Shown in pieces: positions 16,877-24,484 of a stretch of DNA of 29,429 nucleotides. The stretch is from Actinomycetota bacterium (GTDB taxonomy: Bacteria; Actinomycetota; Thermoleophilia; Solirubrobacterales; Solirubrobacteraceae). How positions within the stretch are numbered: position 1 is the first letter of the stretch; every line of letters begins with the position of its first letter. The stretch is taken from positions 1 to 29,429 of the forward strand of contig VAWY01000091.1 in NCBI GenBank assembly GCA_005888335.1, in the 5' to 3' direction. The notes beneath the pieces are model-generated. The model was given only the letters and a program-made list of their open reading frames with translations. It was not told the DNA's origin and searched no databases. The position numbers and the translations under genes were made by a program.

Positions 16877-17356
16877 CTACTCCCGCTCCATGCGCTGCAG
16901 CTCCCGCCCGGGGCGCCAGAGCTCGATGACGAGCCGGTCGCGAGCGTGGTTGAGCCCGACGTGCACCGCCTCGTGGATCCCGATCCGGAACAGGTGCGAA
17001 TCGGGCGAGGGCGGGTCGGCGCCGCGCGTGCGGAAGAGGGCGAGGCGGCGGTCGGGGTCGGTGATCTCCTCCGCCTGACCGGTGATCTTCGCGTCGCCCT
17101 GCCACTCGGGCGGGTCGGCCGAGCCGCTGTGGAGGGCGAAGCGCGGATCGCGGCGCAGGTCGACCGCCTTGCGCGCGTTCGGCATCGAGCCGAACCAGAG
17201 ATCGCCCTCGGCGAAGAACGTCTCGATTCCGCTGATCCGCGGCGAGCCGTCGAGGCGCAGCGTGGCGATCGTCTTGTGGACGCGGGCGTCGAGCGGGCGC
17301 CGGAGCTTGGCGGCGAAGTCCGGCGCGGACTCGACGATGTCCTGCCAGCGGGCCAT
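16877..17356 (-). CDS. Pyridoxamine 5'-phosphate oxidase-fold protein (PPOX/F420-binding type)
   Basis: A 159-residue split-beta-barrel protein. The strands KTIATLRLDGSPRISGIETF, DLWFGSMPNARKAVDLRRDP and FALHSGSADPP are the usual order of actinobacterial PPOX-fold proteins, which bind FMN or coenzyme F420. The residues for FMN binding cannot be judged safely, so the cofactor stays open. The ATG at 17356 lies 6 nt after a TAGGAT box, the clearest leaderless start in this window. It is convergent with the Baeyer-Villiger gene. Confidence 0.85.
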   Translation of the reverse strand: MARWQDIVESAPDFAAKLRRPLDARVHKTIATLRLDGSPRISGIETFFAEGDLWFGSMPNARKAVDLRRDPRFALHSGSADPPEWQGDAKITGQAEEITDPDRRLALFRTRGADPPSPDSHLFRIGIHEAVHVGLNHARDRLVIELWRPGRELQRMERE

Positions 17357-17362
17357 CCGGCG

Positions 17363-17368
17363 ATCCTA
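17363..17368 (-). promoter_or_regulatory. Candidate -10 box TAGGAT (leaderless start of PPOX gene)
   Basis: On the minus strand TAGGAT is followed by CGCCGG and then ATG. With 6 nt between box and codon, the predicted first RNA base is the A of the ATG itself. Confidence 0.5.
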
Positions 17369-17505
17369 TGCACGCGAGAGCGAGCGGCGGGTAGAGAAGG
17401 TCGCAGCTTCGGGCGATGACAGGAGGTCGAGCGATCTTTCGACGCGCTCGGGCGCCGCGGACCCGCCGACCCGGCTACCAGCCGCCCTGCTGACGATCTG
17501 AGCTA

Positions 17506-17511
17506 TAGGGT
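17506..17511 (+). promoter_or_regulatory. Candidate -10 box TAGGGT (or TATAGG at 17504) before the deazaflavin reductase
   Basis: TAGGGT ends 6 nt before the in-frame codon ATC at 17518. By the layout seen at other genes here, transcription would begin at that codon. TATAGG two bases earlier is an alternative register. Confidence 0.35.
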
Positions 17512-17565
17512 CGGGCGATCCGCGACTACCGCCCGCAGTCCGAGAAGACGCCCGTCGAGAAGCTC

Positions 17566-18012
17566 ATGCAGGCCTTCGCGCAGTCGCGCCTGGGAGGCAA
17601 GCTCTACATCACCGTCTTCCCGGCGATCGACCGCCACCTCATGCCGCTGACGCGAGGCAAGCTGTCGACCGGCCTCGGAGCGCCGGTCGTCCTGCTGCAC
17701 GTGCGCGGCGCGAAGAGCGGTCTCGAGCGCACGACGCCGCTGCTGGCGACGAAGGTCGGCGACGACGTCGTGCTCGTGGCGTCCAAGGCCGGAGCGGCCA
17801 AGCACCCGGCCTGGTTTCACAACATCAGCGCGAATCCGGACGTCGAGGTGACGATGGACGGCCGGCGACGTCCGATGCGCGCCCATGTCGCCCAGGGCGA
17901 GGAACGCGAGCGACTGTGGCGGGCCGTCTGTGACCACTACTCGGGCTACGCGACGTATCAGCGCCGAGCGGGCGGCCGCGTGATCCCGGTGGTCGCCCTG
18001 CGGCCTCGCTGA
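17566..18012 (+). CDS. Deazaflavin (F420)-dependent nitroreductase/quinone reductase family (Ddn-like)
   Basis: A 148-residue protein of the Ddn split-barrel family, which uses reduced coenzyme F420 to reduce quinones or nitro compounds. Key stretches are LLHVRGAKSGLERTTPLL, VVLVASKAGAAKHPAWFHN and NPDVEVTMDG, all typical of this family. ATG 17566 is the first standard start, with only a weak GAGAAG in front. The frame is open back to 17509, and the extra segment (RDYRPQSEKTPVEKL) reads like genuine protein, so the true start may be a non-standard codon such as ATC 17518. It ends 8 bp from the convergent ECF42 gene. Confidence 0.85.
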   Translation: MQAFAQSRLGGKLYITVFPAIDRHLMPLTRGKLSTGLGAPVVLLHVRGAKSGLERTTPLLATKVGDDVVLVASKAGAAKHPAWFHNISANPDVEVTMDGRRRPMRAHVAQGEERERLWRAVCDHYSGYATYQRRAGGRVIPVVALRPR

Positions 18013-18020
18013 ACCGCCCG

Positions 18021-19244
18021 TCAGGCTCGAGCGAGCGCCTGCCGGCTGCGCTCGAGGAACGCGCGCTCGGCCGCGTTGTCGGTGCAGGCGATCGCCGCCT
18101 CGTAGGCCTGGGCCGCTTCGCTCGCGCGGCCCAGGCGCCGGAGCAGGTCCGCGCGGATCGCGTGGAACAGGTGGTAGCCGCCGAGGTCGAGGGCGTCGAC
18201 GAGGCGCAGCGCCGCGTCCGGTCCCTCGACCTCGGCCACCGCGACCGCGCGGTTGAGCGCCACGACCGGGCTCGGCGAGAGCGCCATGAGCTGGTCGTAG
18301 AGCGCGAGGATCTGCAGCCAATCGGTGGCGGCCGCGGTCGGCGCGTCGCTGTGGACGGCGTTGATCGCCGCCTGGAGCTGGTACGGACCGGGCTGGTTGC
18401 GCCGCAGGCACCGCCGGACGATCGCCTGGCCTTCGGCGATCAGGTCGCGGTCCCACCGGTCGCGGTCCTGGTCGGCCAGCAGCACGAGGTCGCCGTGCGG
18501 CGTCGTGCGGGCGCCCCGGCGCGACTCGACGAGCAGCATGAGCGCCAGCAGCCCCATGACCTCGGGCTCGTCGGGCATGAGCTCGGCGAGCAGCCGTCCG
18601 AGGCGGATCGCCTCGGAGATGAGGTCCTCGCGGACGAGCCGCTCGCCCGAGCTCGCCGCGTAGCCCTCGTTGAAGATGAGGTAGACGACGGCCAGCGCCG
18701 CACGCAGCCGGTCGGGGAGGTCGGCCTCGTCCGGCACGCGGTAGGGGATCCCGGCGGCGCGGATCTTGCCCTTGGCCCGGACCAGCCGCTGGGCCATGGT
18801 CGGCTCGGAGACGAGGAAGGCCCGCGCGATCTCCGCGGTCGTGAGCCCTCCCAGGAGCCGGAGCGTCAGCGCGACCCGCGCGGGCGGGGCGAGCGCCGGA
18901 TGACAGCAGGTGAAGATCAGGCGCAGCCGGTCGTCGCGCACCGGGCCCTCCTCGGCCGGCTCGTCGCGGGCGTGCAGCAGGGCCGCCTGCGCGTGGCGGT
19001 CCTCGCGCGACGCCTCGCGCCGCAGGCGGTCGATCGCGCGGTTGCGCGCCGTGGTGATGATCCAGCCCGCCGGGCTCGGCGGGACGCCCGTCGACGGCCA
19101 GCGGTCGACCGCGACGGTGAACGCGTCCTGGACCGCCTCTTCGGCGATGTCGATGTCGCCGAAGACGCGGACCAGGACGGCCACCGCCCGGCCGTACTCC
19201 TCGCGGAAGACACGACCGACGTCCGAGGCGGGGAGGGCCGGCAC
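18021..19244 (-). CDS. ECF42-group RNA polymerase sigma factor (second copy)
   Basis: A 407-residue ECF sigma factor with the same plan as the one at 3933. Region 2 has [15 protein letters not shown] and [14 protein letters not shown]; region 4 has [30 protein letters not shown] and [10 protein letters not shown]. The ~200-residue C-terminal extension contains [34 protein letters not shown] and [20 protein letters not shown]. The two proteins share many blocks but differ throughout, so they are diverged paralogues, not a recent duplication. The GTG at 19244 is 8 nt after the DGPF gene stop; the frame is open further up but has no ATG or GTG there. The operon is RibD-like reductase, DGPF protein, sigma factor. 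Confidence 0.92.
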   Translation of the reverse strand: MPALPASDVGRVFREEYGRAVAVLVRVFGDIDIAEEAVQDAFTVAVDRWPSTGVPPSPAGWIITTARNRAIDRLRREASREDRHAQAALLHARDEPAEEGPVRDDRLRLIFTCCHPALAPPARVALTLRLLGGLTTAEIARAFLVSEPTMAQRLVRAKGKIRAAGIPYRVPDEADLPDRLRAALAVVYLIFNEGYAASSGERLVREDLISEAIRLGRLLAELMPDEPEVMGLLALMLLVESRRGARTTPHGDLVLLADQDRDRWDRDLIAEGQAIVRRCLRRNQPGPYQLQAAINAVHSDAPTAAATDWLQILALYDQLMALSPSPVVALNRAVAVAEVEGPDAALRLVDALDLGGYHLFHAIRADLLRRLGRASEAAQAYEAAIACTDNAAERAFLERSRQALARA

Positions 19245-19252
19245 GCCGCGGA

Positions 19253-19606
19253 TCAGGCCTCGGCCTCGCCCCGGAACGGCCTGACCTCGATGGGGAGCGT
19301 GGTCGCGCGGCTGAGCTTGCGGCCCCACTCGAGTGCGGCGTCCAGGTCGGGCGCCTTGACGATCGAGAAGCCGCCGATGTGCTCCTTGCCCTCGGCGAAC
19401 GGGCCGTCCGTCGCGAGGACGTCGCCGCCCTGTGGCCGCAGCAAGGTGGCCGTGCTCGGGGGATGCAGCCCGCCCGCGAAGACCCACACACCGGCGTCGC
19501 GCATCTCCTGGTCGACGGCGCCGACGTCGCGCATGATCTTCTCGAGGTCGTCGGGCGGCGGCGTGGCTTCGCCGGGCTCGATCACGCTCAGCAGGTACTG
19601 CTTCAT
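19253..19606 (-). CDS. YCII-related (DGPF) domain protein of the second ECF42 cassette
   Basis: A 117-residue member of the DGPF family: first strand [12 protein letters not shown], signature DGPF at residues 67-70 within [16 protein letters not shown], and the closing strand LPIEVRPF. It is clearly a distant paralogue of the protein at 3580 (about the same length, few identical residues outside the signature). Its ribosome-binding region is weak, and it is 12 nt after the RibD-like gene, so it is probably translated from the operon mRNA. The sigma gene follows 8 nt after its stop. Confidence 0.92.
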   Translation of the reverse strand: MKQYLLSVIEPGEATPPPDDLEKIMRDVGAVDQEMRDAGVWVFAGGLHPPSTATLLRPQGGDVLATDGPFAEGKEHIGGFSIVKAPDLDAALEWGRKLSRATTLPIEVRPFRGEAEA

Positions 19607-19618
19607 CTTGGCCTCCGT

Positions 19619-20212
19619 CTAGATCGCCGGCTCGGCCGGACCGTAGGTCGCGATCACCACGCCGGTGGTCGTCGTCACGCTGTCGACGAGGCGCAGCGCG
19701 GCGTACGAGCCGCCGTCCGGAAACAGACGGCGCCCCGATCCCAGGACCAGCGGGTGGATCAGGAGCACGTACTCGTCGACGAGGTTGCGCCGTGTCAGCG
19801 ACCGGACCAGCTCGCCACTGCCGAGCACGACGAGGTCCTTGCCCGGTTGCTGCTTGAGCTTGGCCACGGCGTCCGCCGCGTCGCCCTCGAGCAGCGTGGA
19901 GTTGCTCCACTGCAGCGGCTCCGTCAGCGTCGTCGACGCGACGTACTTCTGCACGTTGTCGAGCACCTCGGTGAACGGGTTGTCCTCCTGCTTGGGCCAG
20001 AACGAGGCGAAGTCCTCGTAGGTCCTTCGCCCGAGCACGAGCGGCCCGCCATCGGCCATGCGCCTCGCCATCTCGCCGGCCATGACCGAGTCGTTGTAGG
20101 GCACCGCCCAGCCGCCGTGCTCGAAGCCGCCGCGGCGGTCCTCGGCGGGCCGGCCCGGCGCCTGCATCACCCCGTCGAGCGTCACGTTGTTGATGACAAC
20201 GAGCCTGCTCAT
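19619..20212 (-). CDS. RibD C-terminal/dihydrofolate reductase-like protein
   Basis: A 197-residue DHFR-fold protein. [20 protein letters not shown] is the N-terminal strand-loop usual in the RibD_C family; [17 protein letters not shown] is the NADPH-binding helix region; [13 protein letters not shown] and [21 protein letters not shown] complete the fold. Such stand-alone proteins are common beside DGPF and ECF42 genes, but no substrate is proven. GGAGGGA lies about 10 nt before the ATG. The gene is first in the second ECF42 operon and has the ECF42-type promoter about 60 nt upstream. Confidence 0.88.
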   Translation of the reverse strand: MSRLVVINNVTLDGVMQAPGRPAEDRRGGFEHGGWAVPYNDSVMAGEMARRMADGGPLVLGRRTYEDFASFWPKQEDNPFTEVLDNVQKYVASTTLTEPLQWSNSTLLEGDAADAVAKLKQQPGKDLVVLGSGELVRSLTRRNLVDEYVLLIHPLVLGSGRRLFPDGGSYAALRLVDSVTTTTGVVIATYGPAEPAI

Positions 20213-20242
20213 GCGTTCGTGGTCCCTCCTGGGTGGTCGTCC

Positions 20243-20259
20243 GCCGGCCCCGTGCCGGC
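20243..20259 (-). promoter_or_regulatory. Hairpin in the leader of the second ECF42 operon
   Basis: GCCGGC and GCCGGC (self-complementary arms) pair as a perfect 6-bp stem with a 5-nt loop, CCCGT. It would lie in the 5' leader between the predicted transcription start and the ribosome-binding site. It may influence mRNA stability, or be chance in GC-rich DNA. Confidence 0.25.
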
Positions 20260-20272
20260 TTCTCACCCTCTA

Positions 20273-20299
20273 CACGAACGGGAACCGCCCGGATCGACA
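20273..20299 (-). promoter_or_regulatory. ECF42-type promoter (TGTCGA - 17 nt - CGTG)
   Basis: Read on the minus strand, TGTCGA (20294-20299) is followed after exactly 17 nt by CGTG (20273-20276). Aligned to the promoter at 3522, the spacer ends in the same bases, so CCCGTTCGT is shared through the start of the -10 element; only the fourth -10 base differs (G instead of C). It is about 60 nt before the RibD-like gene, the first gene of the second ECF42 operon. Confidence 0.65.
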
Positions 20300-20301
20300 G
20301 A

Positions 20302-20604
20302 TCAGTCGAGTTGCGTGATGAGCACCGTCGCGCCGCCCGTCGCGAAGTTCCGGATGTCCGCCACCGTCGCCTGGCCCTCCTGCGAGGACATCGAGCTCTC
20401 CAGGTCCTCCTGGCTGTCGAACCACAGCTCGGCCATGCGGTAGTAGGGCGGCTCGCCCGCGTCGGGCGTGCCGATCACCCGGCCGGCCTCGAAGCGCCGG
20501 ACGTTGGGCGTCTTCGCGGCGATCGGGAGGTGCGAGTTGGCGTAGTAGTCCTCGAACGCGGCGGGATTGCTCGGCGGCCCGTAGAGAACCGTAACCTTGA
20601 CCAT
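20302..20604 (-). CDS. EthD-family small protein
   Basis: A 100-residue dimeric alpha-beta barrel protein. [20 protein letters not shown], then [19 protein letters not shown] and [19 protein letters not shown] are the known layout of EthD-type proteins. The family is named after a gene of ethyl tert-butyl ether degradation, but most members have no assigned reaction. A GGAGGGCG site lies before the ATG. It ends 3 bases from the ECF42 promoter motif, so it may be transcribed through into the second ECF42 operon. The preceding gene (carbonic anhydrase) ends 48 bp upstream. Confidence 0.85.
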   Translation of the reverse strand: MVKVTVLYGPPSNPAAFEDYYANSHLPIAAKTPNVRRFEAGRVIGTPDAGEPPYYRMAELWFDSQEDLESSMSSQEGQATVADIRNFATGGATVLITQLD

Positions 20605-20652
20605 GCGCTTCGCCCTCCGTTTGATCGCTCGACGGAGCGCGAACGCCAGCGC

Positions 20653-21141
20653 TCAGCCGATCTCGCGCAGCGCCCCGGTCTCGGGGTCGAAGACGAAGCC
20701 GCGGATGTGGTCGCGCGCGGCGAGCTCGGGGCTCGAGCGCAGACGCGCGAGGCTGTGGCGCAGGGTCGCGTCGACGTCGTCGAAGGCGCCGAGGCGCCAG
20801 GTCGGCAGGACGCCGTCGCCCGCGAGGACCTGGGCGAACTCGTCCTCGGAGGCGCCGTGCAGGCCGCAGCCCTCGTGCATGACGACGACGATCTCCTCGG
20901 TACCCAGCAGCCGCTGGGAGGCGCACAGCGAACGGATCGCGTCGTCGGTCACCAGCCCGCCGGCGTTGCGGATGATGTGCGCGTCGCCGCGCTGCAGCCC
21001 GAGCATGGGAAACAAGTCGATCCGCGTGTCCATGCACGCGAGGACGGCGACCTTGCGGCGCGGCCTCGGGTTGAGCCCGGGCGCCGCAAGCTCCTCGGCG
21101 CGAGAGGCCGCCACGGCCAGCATGTCATCGGCGTTGCGCAT
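20653..21141 (-). CDS. Beta-class carbonic anhydrase
   Basis: A 162-residue zinc enzyme interconverting CO2 and bicarbonate. The zinc ligands are visible: Cys36 in CMDTR, with the Asp38-Arg40 dyad, and His89 with Cys92 in MHEGCG. It matches the short beta-carbonic anhydrases of mycobacteria (Rv1284-type) in length and motif order, including RNAGG (58-62). There is no signal peptide, so it is cytosolic. The ATG at 21141 follows a TACCCT box by 12 nt. It is divergent from the ABC exporter genes. Confidence 0.94.
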   Translation of the reverse strand: MRNADDMLAVAASRAEELAAPGLNPRPRRKVAVLACMDTRIDLFPMLGLQRGDAHIIRNAGGLVTDDAIRSLCASQRLLGTEEIVVVMHEGCGLHGASEDEFAQVLAGDGVLPTWRLGAFDDVDATLRHSLARLRSSPELAARDHIRGFVFDPETGALREIG

Positions 21142-21153
21142 GTCGGATGGGTG

Positions 21154-21159
21154 AGGGTA
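21154..21159 (-). promoter_or_regulatory. Candidate -10 box TACCCT before carbonic anhydrase
   Basis: On the minus strand TACCCT ends 12 nt before the ATG at 21141, without a Shine-Dalgarno sequence. The same hexamer occurs before the gene at 928 at nearly the same distance (13 nt). Confidence 0.4.
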
Positions 21160-21219
21160 GGGCGTCGCCGAGCGATGAGTTCCGAAACGCCGGCCGGTCT
21201 GAGTTGGAGAATGTCGGGC

Positions 21220-22110
21220 GTGGACAGTGCGATCAGGCTGCGCGGGTTCGTCAAGCGGTTCGGGCCGATCACCGCCGTCGACGGCCTCGACCTCGACGTC
21301 CCGTACGGGACGTGCGTCGGCCTGCTCGGGCCCAACGGGGCCGGCAAGTCGACGACGATGAAGGCGCTCACCGCGCAGGTCATCGCGGACGAGGGCGAGC
21401 TGGAGGTGCTCGGCTACCGGCTGCCGGGCGACTCCAAGCAGGCCCGCGCGGAGATGGGCGTCGTCCCCCAGCTCGACAACCTCGACGTCTCGCTGACCGT
21501 CGAGCAGAACCTGCTCGTCTTCGCGCACCTGTACCGCGTGCCGGCCGGTGAGCGCAAGGCGGCGATCGAGCGCGCGCTGGCGATGGCCAACCTGCGCGAG
21601 CGCCGCACCTCCAAGGTCGACCAGCTCAGCGGCGGGATGCGGCGCCGCCTGCTGATCGCCCGCGCCCTCCTGCACCAGCCGCGCCTCGTCCTGCTCGACG
21701 AGCCGACCGTCGGCCTCGATCCGCAGGTGCGCCAGGAGCTGTGGGCGCTCATCGACCGGCTGCGCTCCGAGGGCGTCTCGATCCTGATGAGCACGCACTA
21801 CATCGAGGAGGCCGAGCGGCTTTGCGACGAGGTGACGATCATGTCGCACGGCAAGGCGGTCGCCGTCGGCGCCCCGCGCGCGCTGATCGCCGAGCACGCC
21901 GGCCCCGAGGCCATCGAGGTCTACGGGCCGCCCACGCGGCTGACCGAGGTCGAGGGCCTCGCCGGCGAGCGCGGCTGGCGCACGCGGCGCACCGGGACCT
22001 CGGTGTCGATCCTCAACGCGAACGGCGGCGCGGCCGACCTCGACGGCGAGCGCCGCGTGACCAACCTCGAGGACGTCTTCGTCCTGCTCACCGGCGAGGA
22101 GATCACCTGA
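21220..22110 (+). CDS. ABC transporter ATP-binding protein (DrrA/NodI type)
   Basis: A 296-residue nucleotide-binding subunit of a drug/lipid exporter. It has Walker A GPNGAGKST (37-45), the Q-loop in VVPQLDNLD, signature LSGGMRRR, Walker B LVLLDEPTVGLDP and the H-loop STHYIEEAE. A C-terminal ~70-residue extension ends with LEDVFVLLTGEE, usual in the DrrA-like group. GTG 21220 is chosen because GGAGA lies 9 nt upstream; ATG 21211 is too close to that site, and ATG 21175 would add 15 residues. The stop overlaps the permease ATG (TGATG), so the two are translationally coupled. Confidence 0.93.
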   Translation: MDSAIRLRGFVKRFGPITAVDGLDLDVPYGTCVGLLGPNGAGKSTTMKALTAQVIADEGELEVLGYRLPGDSKQARAEMGVVPQLDNLDVSLTVEQNLLVFAHLYRVPAGERKAAIERALAMANLRERRTSKVDQLSGGMRRRLLIARALLHQPRLVLLDEPTVGLDPQVRQELWALIDRLRSEGVSILMSTHYIEEAERLCDEVTIMSHGKAVAVGAPRALIAEHAGPEAIEVYGPPTRLTEVEGLAGERGWRTRRTGTSVSILNANGGAADLDGERRVTNLEDVFVLLTGEEIT

Positions 22111-22910
22111 TGGCCGTCGCCGTCCGCGCACCGCGCCGCCGCCTCGGCCGCCTCGAGCCCGCCGCGCTGCGCGGCGTGATGGTGCGCGAGGTCGTCAACT
22201 ACTCGTCGTTCTGGCGCTCGTCGACGTTCTCGTCGACCGTGGACCCGACGATCTACATGCTCGCCTTCGGGTTCGGCTTCGGATCGCTGGTCAGCCGGGT
22301 AGCGGGCTACTCCTACATCGAGTTCGTCGGCACCGGGATCGTCGCCACGACCGTGCTCTTCTCCGGCGCCTTTCCCGCCATGTACTCGACGTTCGTCAAG
22401 TATGAGTTCCAGCACACCTACGACGCGATCCTCGCCGCGCCCGTCGACACCGAGGAGCTCGTCACCGGCGAGGCGCTGTGGATCGCGGCGCGGACGGGGA
22501 CCTACGGCTGCGTGCCGATGCTCGTCGCCGTCGTCTTCGGCCTCGACCCGAGCTGGGGGATGCTGCTGGTCCCGGGGATCGCCGCGCTGGCGGGCTTCGG
22601 CTGGGCGTGCTTCGGCATCTTCATCGCCGCCAAGTCGAAGGCGATCGAGAGCTTCTCGTACTGGCAGAGCGGGCTGCTCACCCCGATGTTCCTCGTGGCG
22701 GGCACGTTCTTCCCGCTCGACCGGCTGCCCACGTGGGCCCAGGTGCTCGGCAACATCAATCCGCTCTTCCACTGCGTCCAGCTCGTCCGGCACGCGGTGT
22801 TCGGCTTCCAGGGCCTCGCGGACATCGGTCACCTCGCGTTCCTGGTCGCGTTCGCCCTGGTGGCCTGGCGCCTGGCGATCCGCTTCATGGAGCGCAAGCT
22901 GATCCTCTGA
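22110..22910 (+). CDS. ABC-2 type permease, partner of the DrrA-like ATPase
   Basis: A 266-residue integral membrane protein of the ABC-2 (DrrB/NodJ) family. After a basic N-terminus, about six hydrophobic segments can be seen (for example around TIYMLAFGFGFG, FVGTGIVATTVLFSGAF, VPMLVAVVFGLD, LVPGIAALAGFGWACFGIFI, LLTPMFLVAGTFFP and LAFLVAFALVAW). The EFQHTYDAILAAPVD segment is the coupling helix typical of the family. With the ATPase it would form a homodimeric exporter for a lipid, drug or polysaccharide. The 3' end overlaps the convergent FAD monooxygenase gene by 82 bp, which is unusual. Confidence 0.92.
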   Translation: MAVAVRAPRRRLGRLEPAALRGVMVREVVNYSSFWRSSTFSSTVDPTIYMLAFGFGFGSLVSRVAGYSYIEFVGTGIVATTVLFSGAFPAMYSTFVKYEFQHTYDAILAAPVDTEELVTGEALWIAARTGTYGCVPMLVAVVFGLDPSWGMLLVPGIAALAGFGWACFGIFIAAKSKAIESFSYWQSGLLTPMFLVAGTFFPLDRLPTWAQVLGNINPLFHCVQLVRHAVFGFQGLADIGHLAFLVAFALVAWRLAIRFMERKLIL

Positions 22911-24139
22911 CGGGCGGGCTGGCTCCACAGCGGCCCGAGCCGCATCGCCTTGCGCCGCACGTCCGAGTACGACATGTCGTCGCGCTTGGCGCGGTCGGCG
23001 ATGTTCACGCCGAGCGCCATCGTGACGAGCGAGCGCAGCGTGTTCAGCGTGTCCCCGAAGAGGAAGCGCTCGCTGATCCAGGACACGGCGTCGGCCTCGG
23101 GCTTCCACGCCGCGTCGTAGGCCGCCGCCGCGTCGAGCAGATGCGCGGGCCGCGCGCCGGCCTCGCCGATGCAGCGGTCGAGCACGGTGGCCGACTCCAT
23201 CGCGGCGTTGACGCCCTGCCCAATCGGCGGGAACGGACCGCCCGCGTCGCCGAGCAGCACGCACCGCCCGGCGTGCAGCCGCGAGCACGTCAGCTTCTGG
23301 CCGACGTGGTAGCACGGGCGCCGCGCGAACGCCGCCACGGCATCGTCGCTCGTCAGCTCGAGAATCTGCGGGCACGTCCTGCGCAGCAGCTCGCGCGCCT
23401 CCTCGGCGGACGAGAAGACCTGGCGGCGCCGCGAGCCGATGGCGCAGAACCAGCGGGGCGTCTGGGGCCCGTCGTCGCCGGGGATCGCGCCGGCGACGTA
23501 GAAGTGACGGATCGAGAGCGCCTGCAGGTAGCGCGGGTCGAGCCGGCCGTCGACGCGATCGAGCTCGATCATCGTGACCCAGTTCGGGAGCGCCTTGGTC
23601 TCCACGGCGAAGCCGTCGACCTGGTGCTCCATCGCCTGGCGCACGGTCGACCCGGCGCCGTCGGCGCCGACGACGAGGCCGAAGCGCCCGGTCTCGGTCC
23701 GCCCGTCCGGCGACTCCCACGTCAGCGCGCCGGTCTGGACGTCGACGGCGCTGACGCGGCAGCCGAACCGGAAGTCGACGTGGGCGTCATAGCCGTCCCG
23801 GATGCGCGCCATGAGCGCCCGCACGATGTCGCCGCGCGCGCCGGTCCAGCCCGGCTTGGACCACGCGGCCAGCACCTGGCCGTCGCGCTGGATGCCCTTG
23901 AACGGGAGCAGGCGGGCGTCGAAGTACGCCGTGGCGTCGATGTGGCGCAGGGCGCGCAGCCCGTGGCCTGTGATGTCGATCGTGTACGAGCGGTCGGGGT
24001 TGAAGCGCGGCGCGACCTCGGGGTCGGCGTCGCGCTCGAGCACCGTGGTGCGGATCCCGCGGCGAGCGAGCGCGGCCGCCGCCACGAGGCCGGCGGGCCC
24101 GCCGCCGATGATCGCGATCTGTTGCGGGTTCTCCGTCAT
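22829..24139 (-). CDS. FAD-dependent aromatic/polyketide-type monooxygenase (PHBH/UbiH class A)
   Basis: A 436-residue class A flavin monooxygenase. It shows the N-terminal dinucleotide motif GGGPAG (12-17), the DG motif in VVGADGAGSTVRQA and the GD motif in CVLLGDAGGPFPPIGQGVNAA. The last ~25 residues (after MRLGPLWSQP) are Arg-rich and lie opposite the ABC permease, so this tail may be a late extension after loss of an earlier stop. It would hydroxylate an aromatic or polyene substrate with NAD(P)H and O2. AAGGAGGAG lies just before the ATG. The small gene at 24150 is 10 nt upstream and likely cotranscribed. Confidence 0.9.
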   Translation of the reverse strand: MTENPQQIAIIGGGPAGLVAAAALARRGIRTTVLERDADPEVAPRFNPDRSYTIDITGHGLRALRHIDATAYFDARLLPFKGIQRDGQVLAAWSKPGWTGARGDIVRALMARIRDGYDAHVDFRFGCRVSAVDVQTGALTWESPDGRTETGRFGLVVGADGAGSTVRQAMEHQVDGFAVETKALPNWVTMIELDRVDGRLDPRYLQALSIRHFYVAGAIPGDDGPQTPRWFCAIGSRRRQVFSSAEEARELLRRTCPQILELTSDDAVAAFARRPCYHVGQKLTCSRLHAGRCVLLGDAGGPFPPIGQGVNAAMESATVLDRCIGEAGARPAHLLDAAAAYDAAWKPEADAVSWISERFLFGDTLNTLRSLVTMALGVNIADRAKRDDMSYSDVRRKAMRLGPLWSQPARQRISLRSMKRIARRQATRANATRNAR

Positions 24140-24149
24140 GGCTCCTCCT

Positions 24150-24392
24150 TCAGGGGATCTCCACCTCGGTGACCCTGGTCGCCGTGGAGCGCGCGGCCAC
24201 GAAGAACGGCAGCAGCGCGAGCGCGTCCTCCGCGGTCGCGGCATCGACCGTCCACCAGATCGCGTGGCCGCCCGAAGCGCACGAGGCGAGCGTGCGGCGG
24301 TGGCGCAGCGCGCTGTCGTGGCCGCGGAACGAGGCGAACGCGACACCGCACTCGTGCGGCTCGTGGCGGTGGTGGACCAGGTAGCGAGGCAT
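24150..24392 (-). CDS. Small conserved hypothetical protein (80 aa), partner of the monooxygenase
   Basis: An 80-residue protein starting MPRYLVHHRHEPHECGVAF and ending in a ferredoxin-like strand pattern (HAIWWTVDAATAEDALALLP, TRVTEVEIP). It resembles small actinobacterial proteins of the DUF4242-like kind, with a His-rich first strand (HHRHEPHEC) that could bind a metal. The function is unknown. It is placed by its C-terminal motif and by ATG at 24392; the longer frame upstream is antisense of the regulator gene. Gap to the monooxygenase start is 10 nt, so they form a two-gene operon. Confidence 0.75.
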   Translation of the reverse strand: MPRYLVHHRHEPHECGVAFASFRGHDSALRHRRTLASCASGGHAIWWTVDAATAEDALALLPFFVAARSTATRVTEVEIP

Positions 24393-24436
24393 GCGATGAG
24401 CCTGGCGGCGCGCCCTCGCCCCGACATCGGGCGAGC

Positions 24437-24463
24437 ACCCTGATCGCGACCCTGATCTATGCT
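24437..24463 (+). promoter_or_regulatory. Direct repeat ACCCTGATC x2 next to a -10 box (LAL promoter)
   Basis: ACCCTGATC occurs at 24437-24445 and again at 24449-24457, a 12-bp period with only GCG between. TATGCT (TAnnnT) follows at once at 24458-24463, so the repeats cover the -35 region. The start ATG is at 24485, with GAGGGA 8 nt in front. This looks like a binding site for an activator that recognises tandem half-sites, possibly the LAL regulator itself. It also lies 45 nt upstream of the divergent operon at 24392 and could control both. Confidence 0.5.
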
Positions 24464-24484
24464 CGCCACGAGGGAACGCGAGGA

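Noticed and set aside
17369..17503. A possible gene or small RNA in the 150-bp gap between the PPOX and Ddn-like genes.
   Set aside because: Only the two promoter boxes at its edges are seen; no stable hairpin with a T-run and no conserved-looking frame.
24459..24484. ATG at 24459 as start of the LAL regulator.
   Set aside because: It is out of frame with the Walker A/B reading frame and lies inside the TATGCT box; ATG 24485 has GAGGGA at proper distance.
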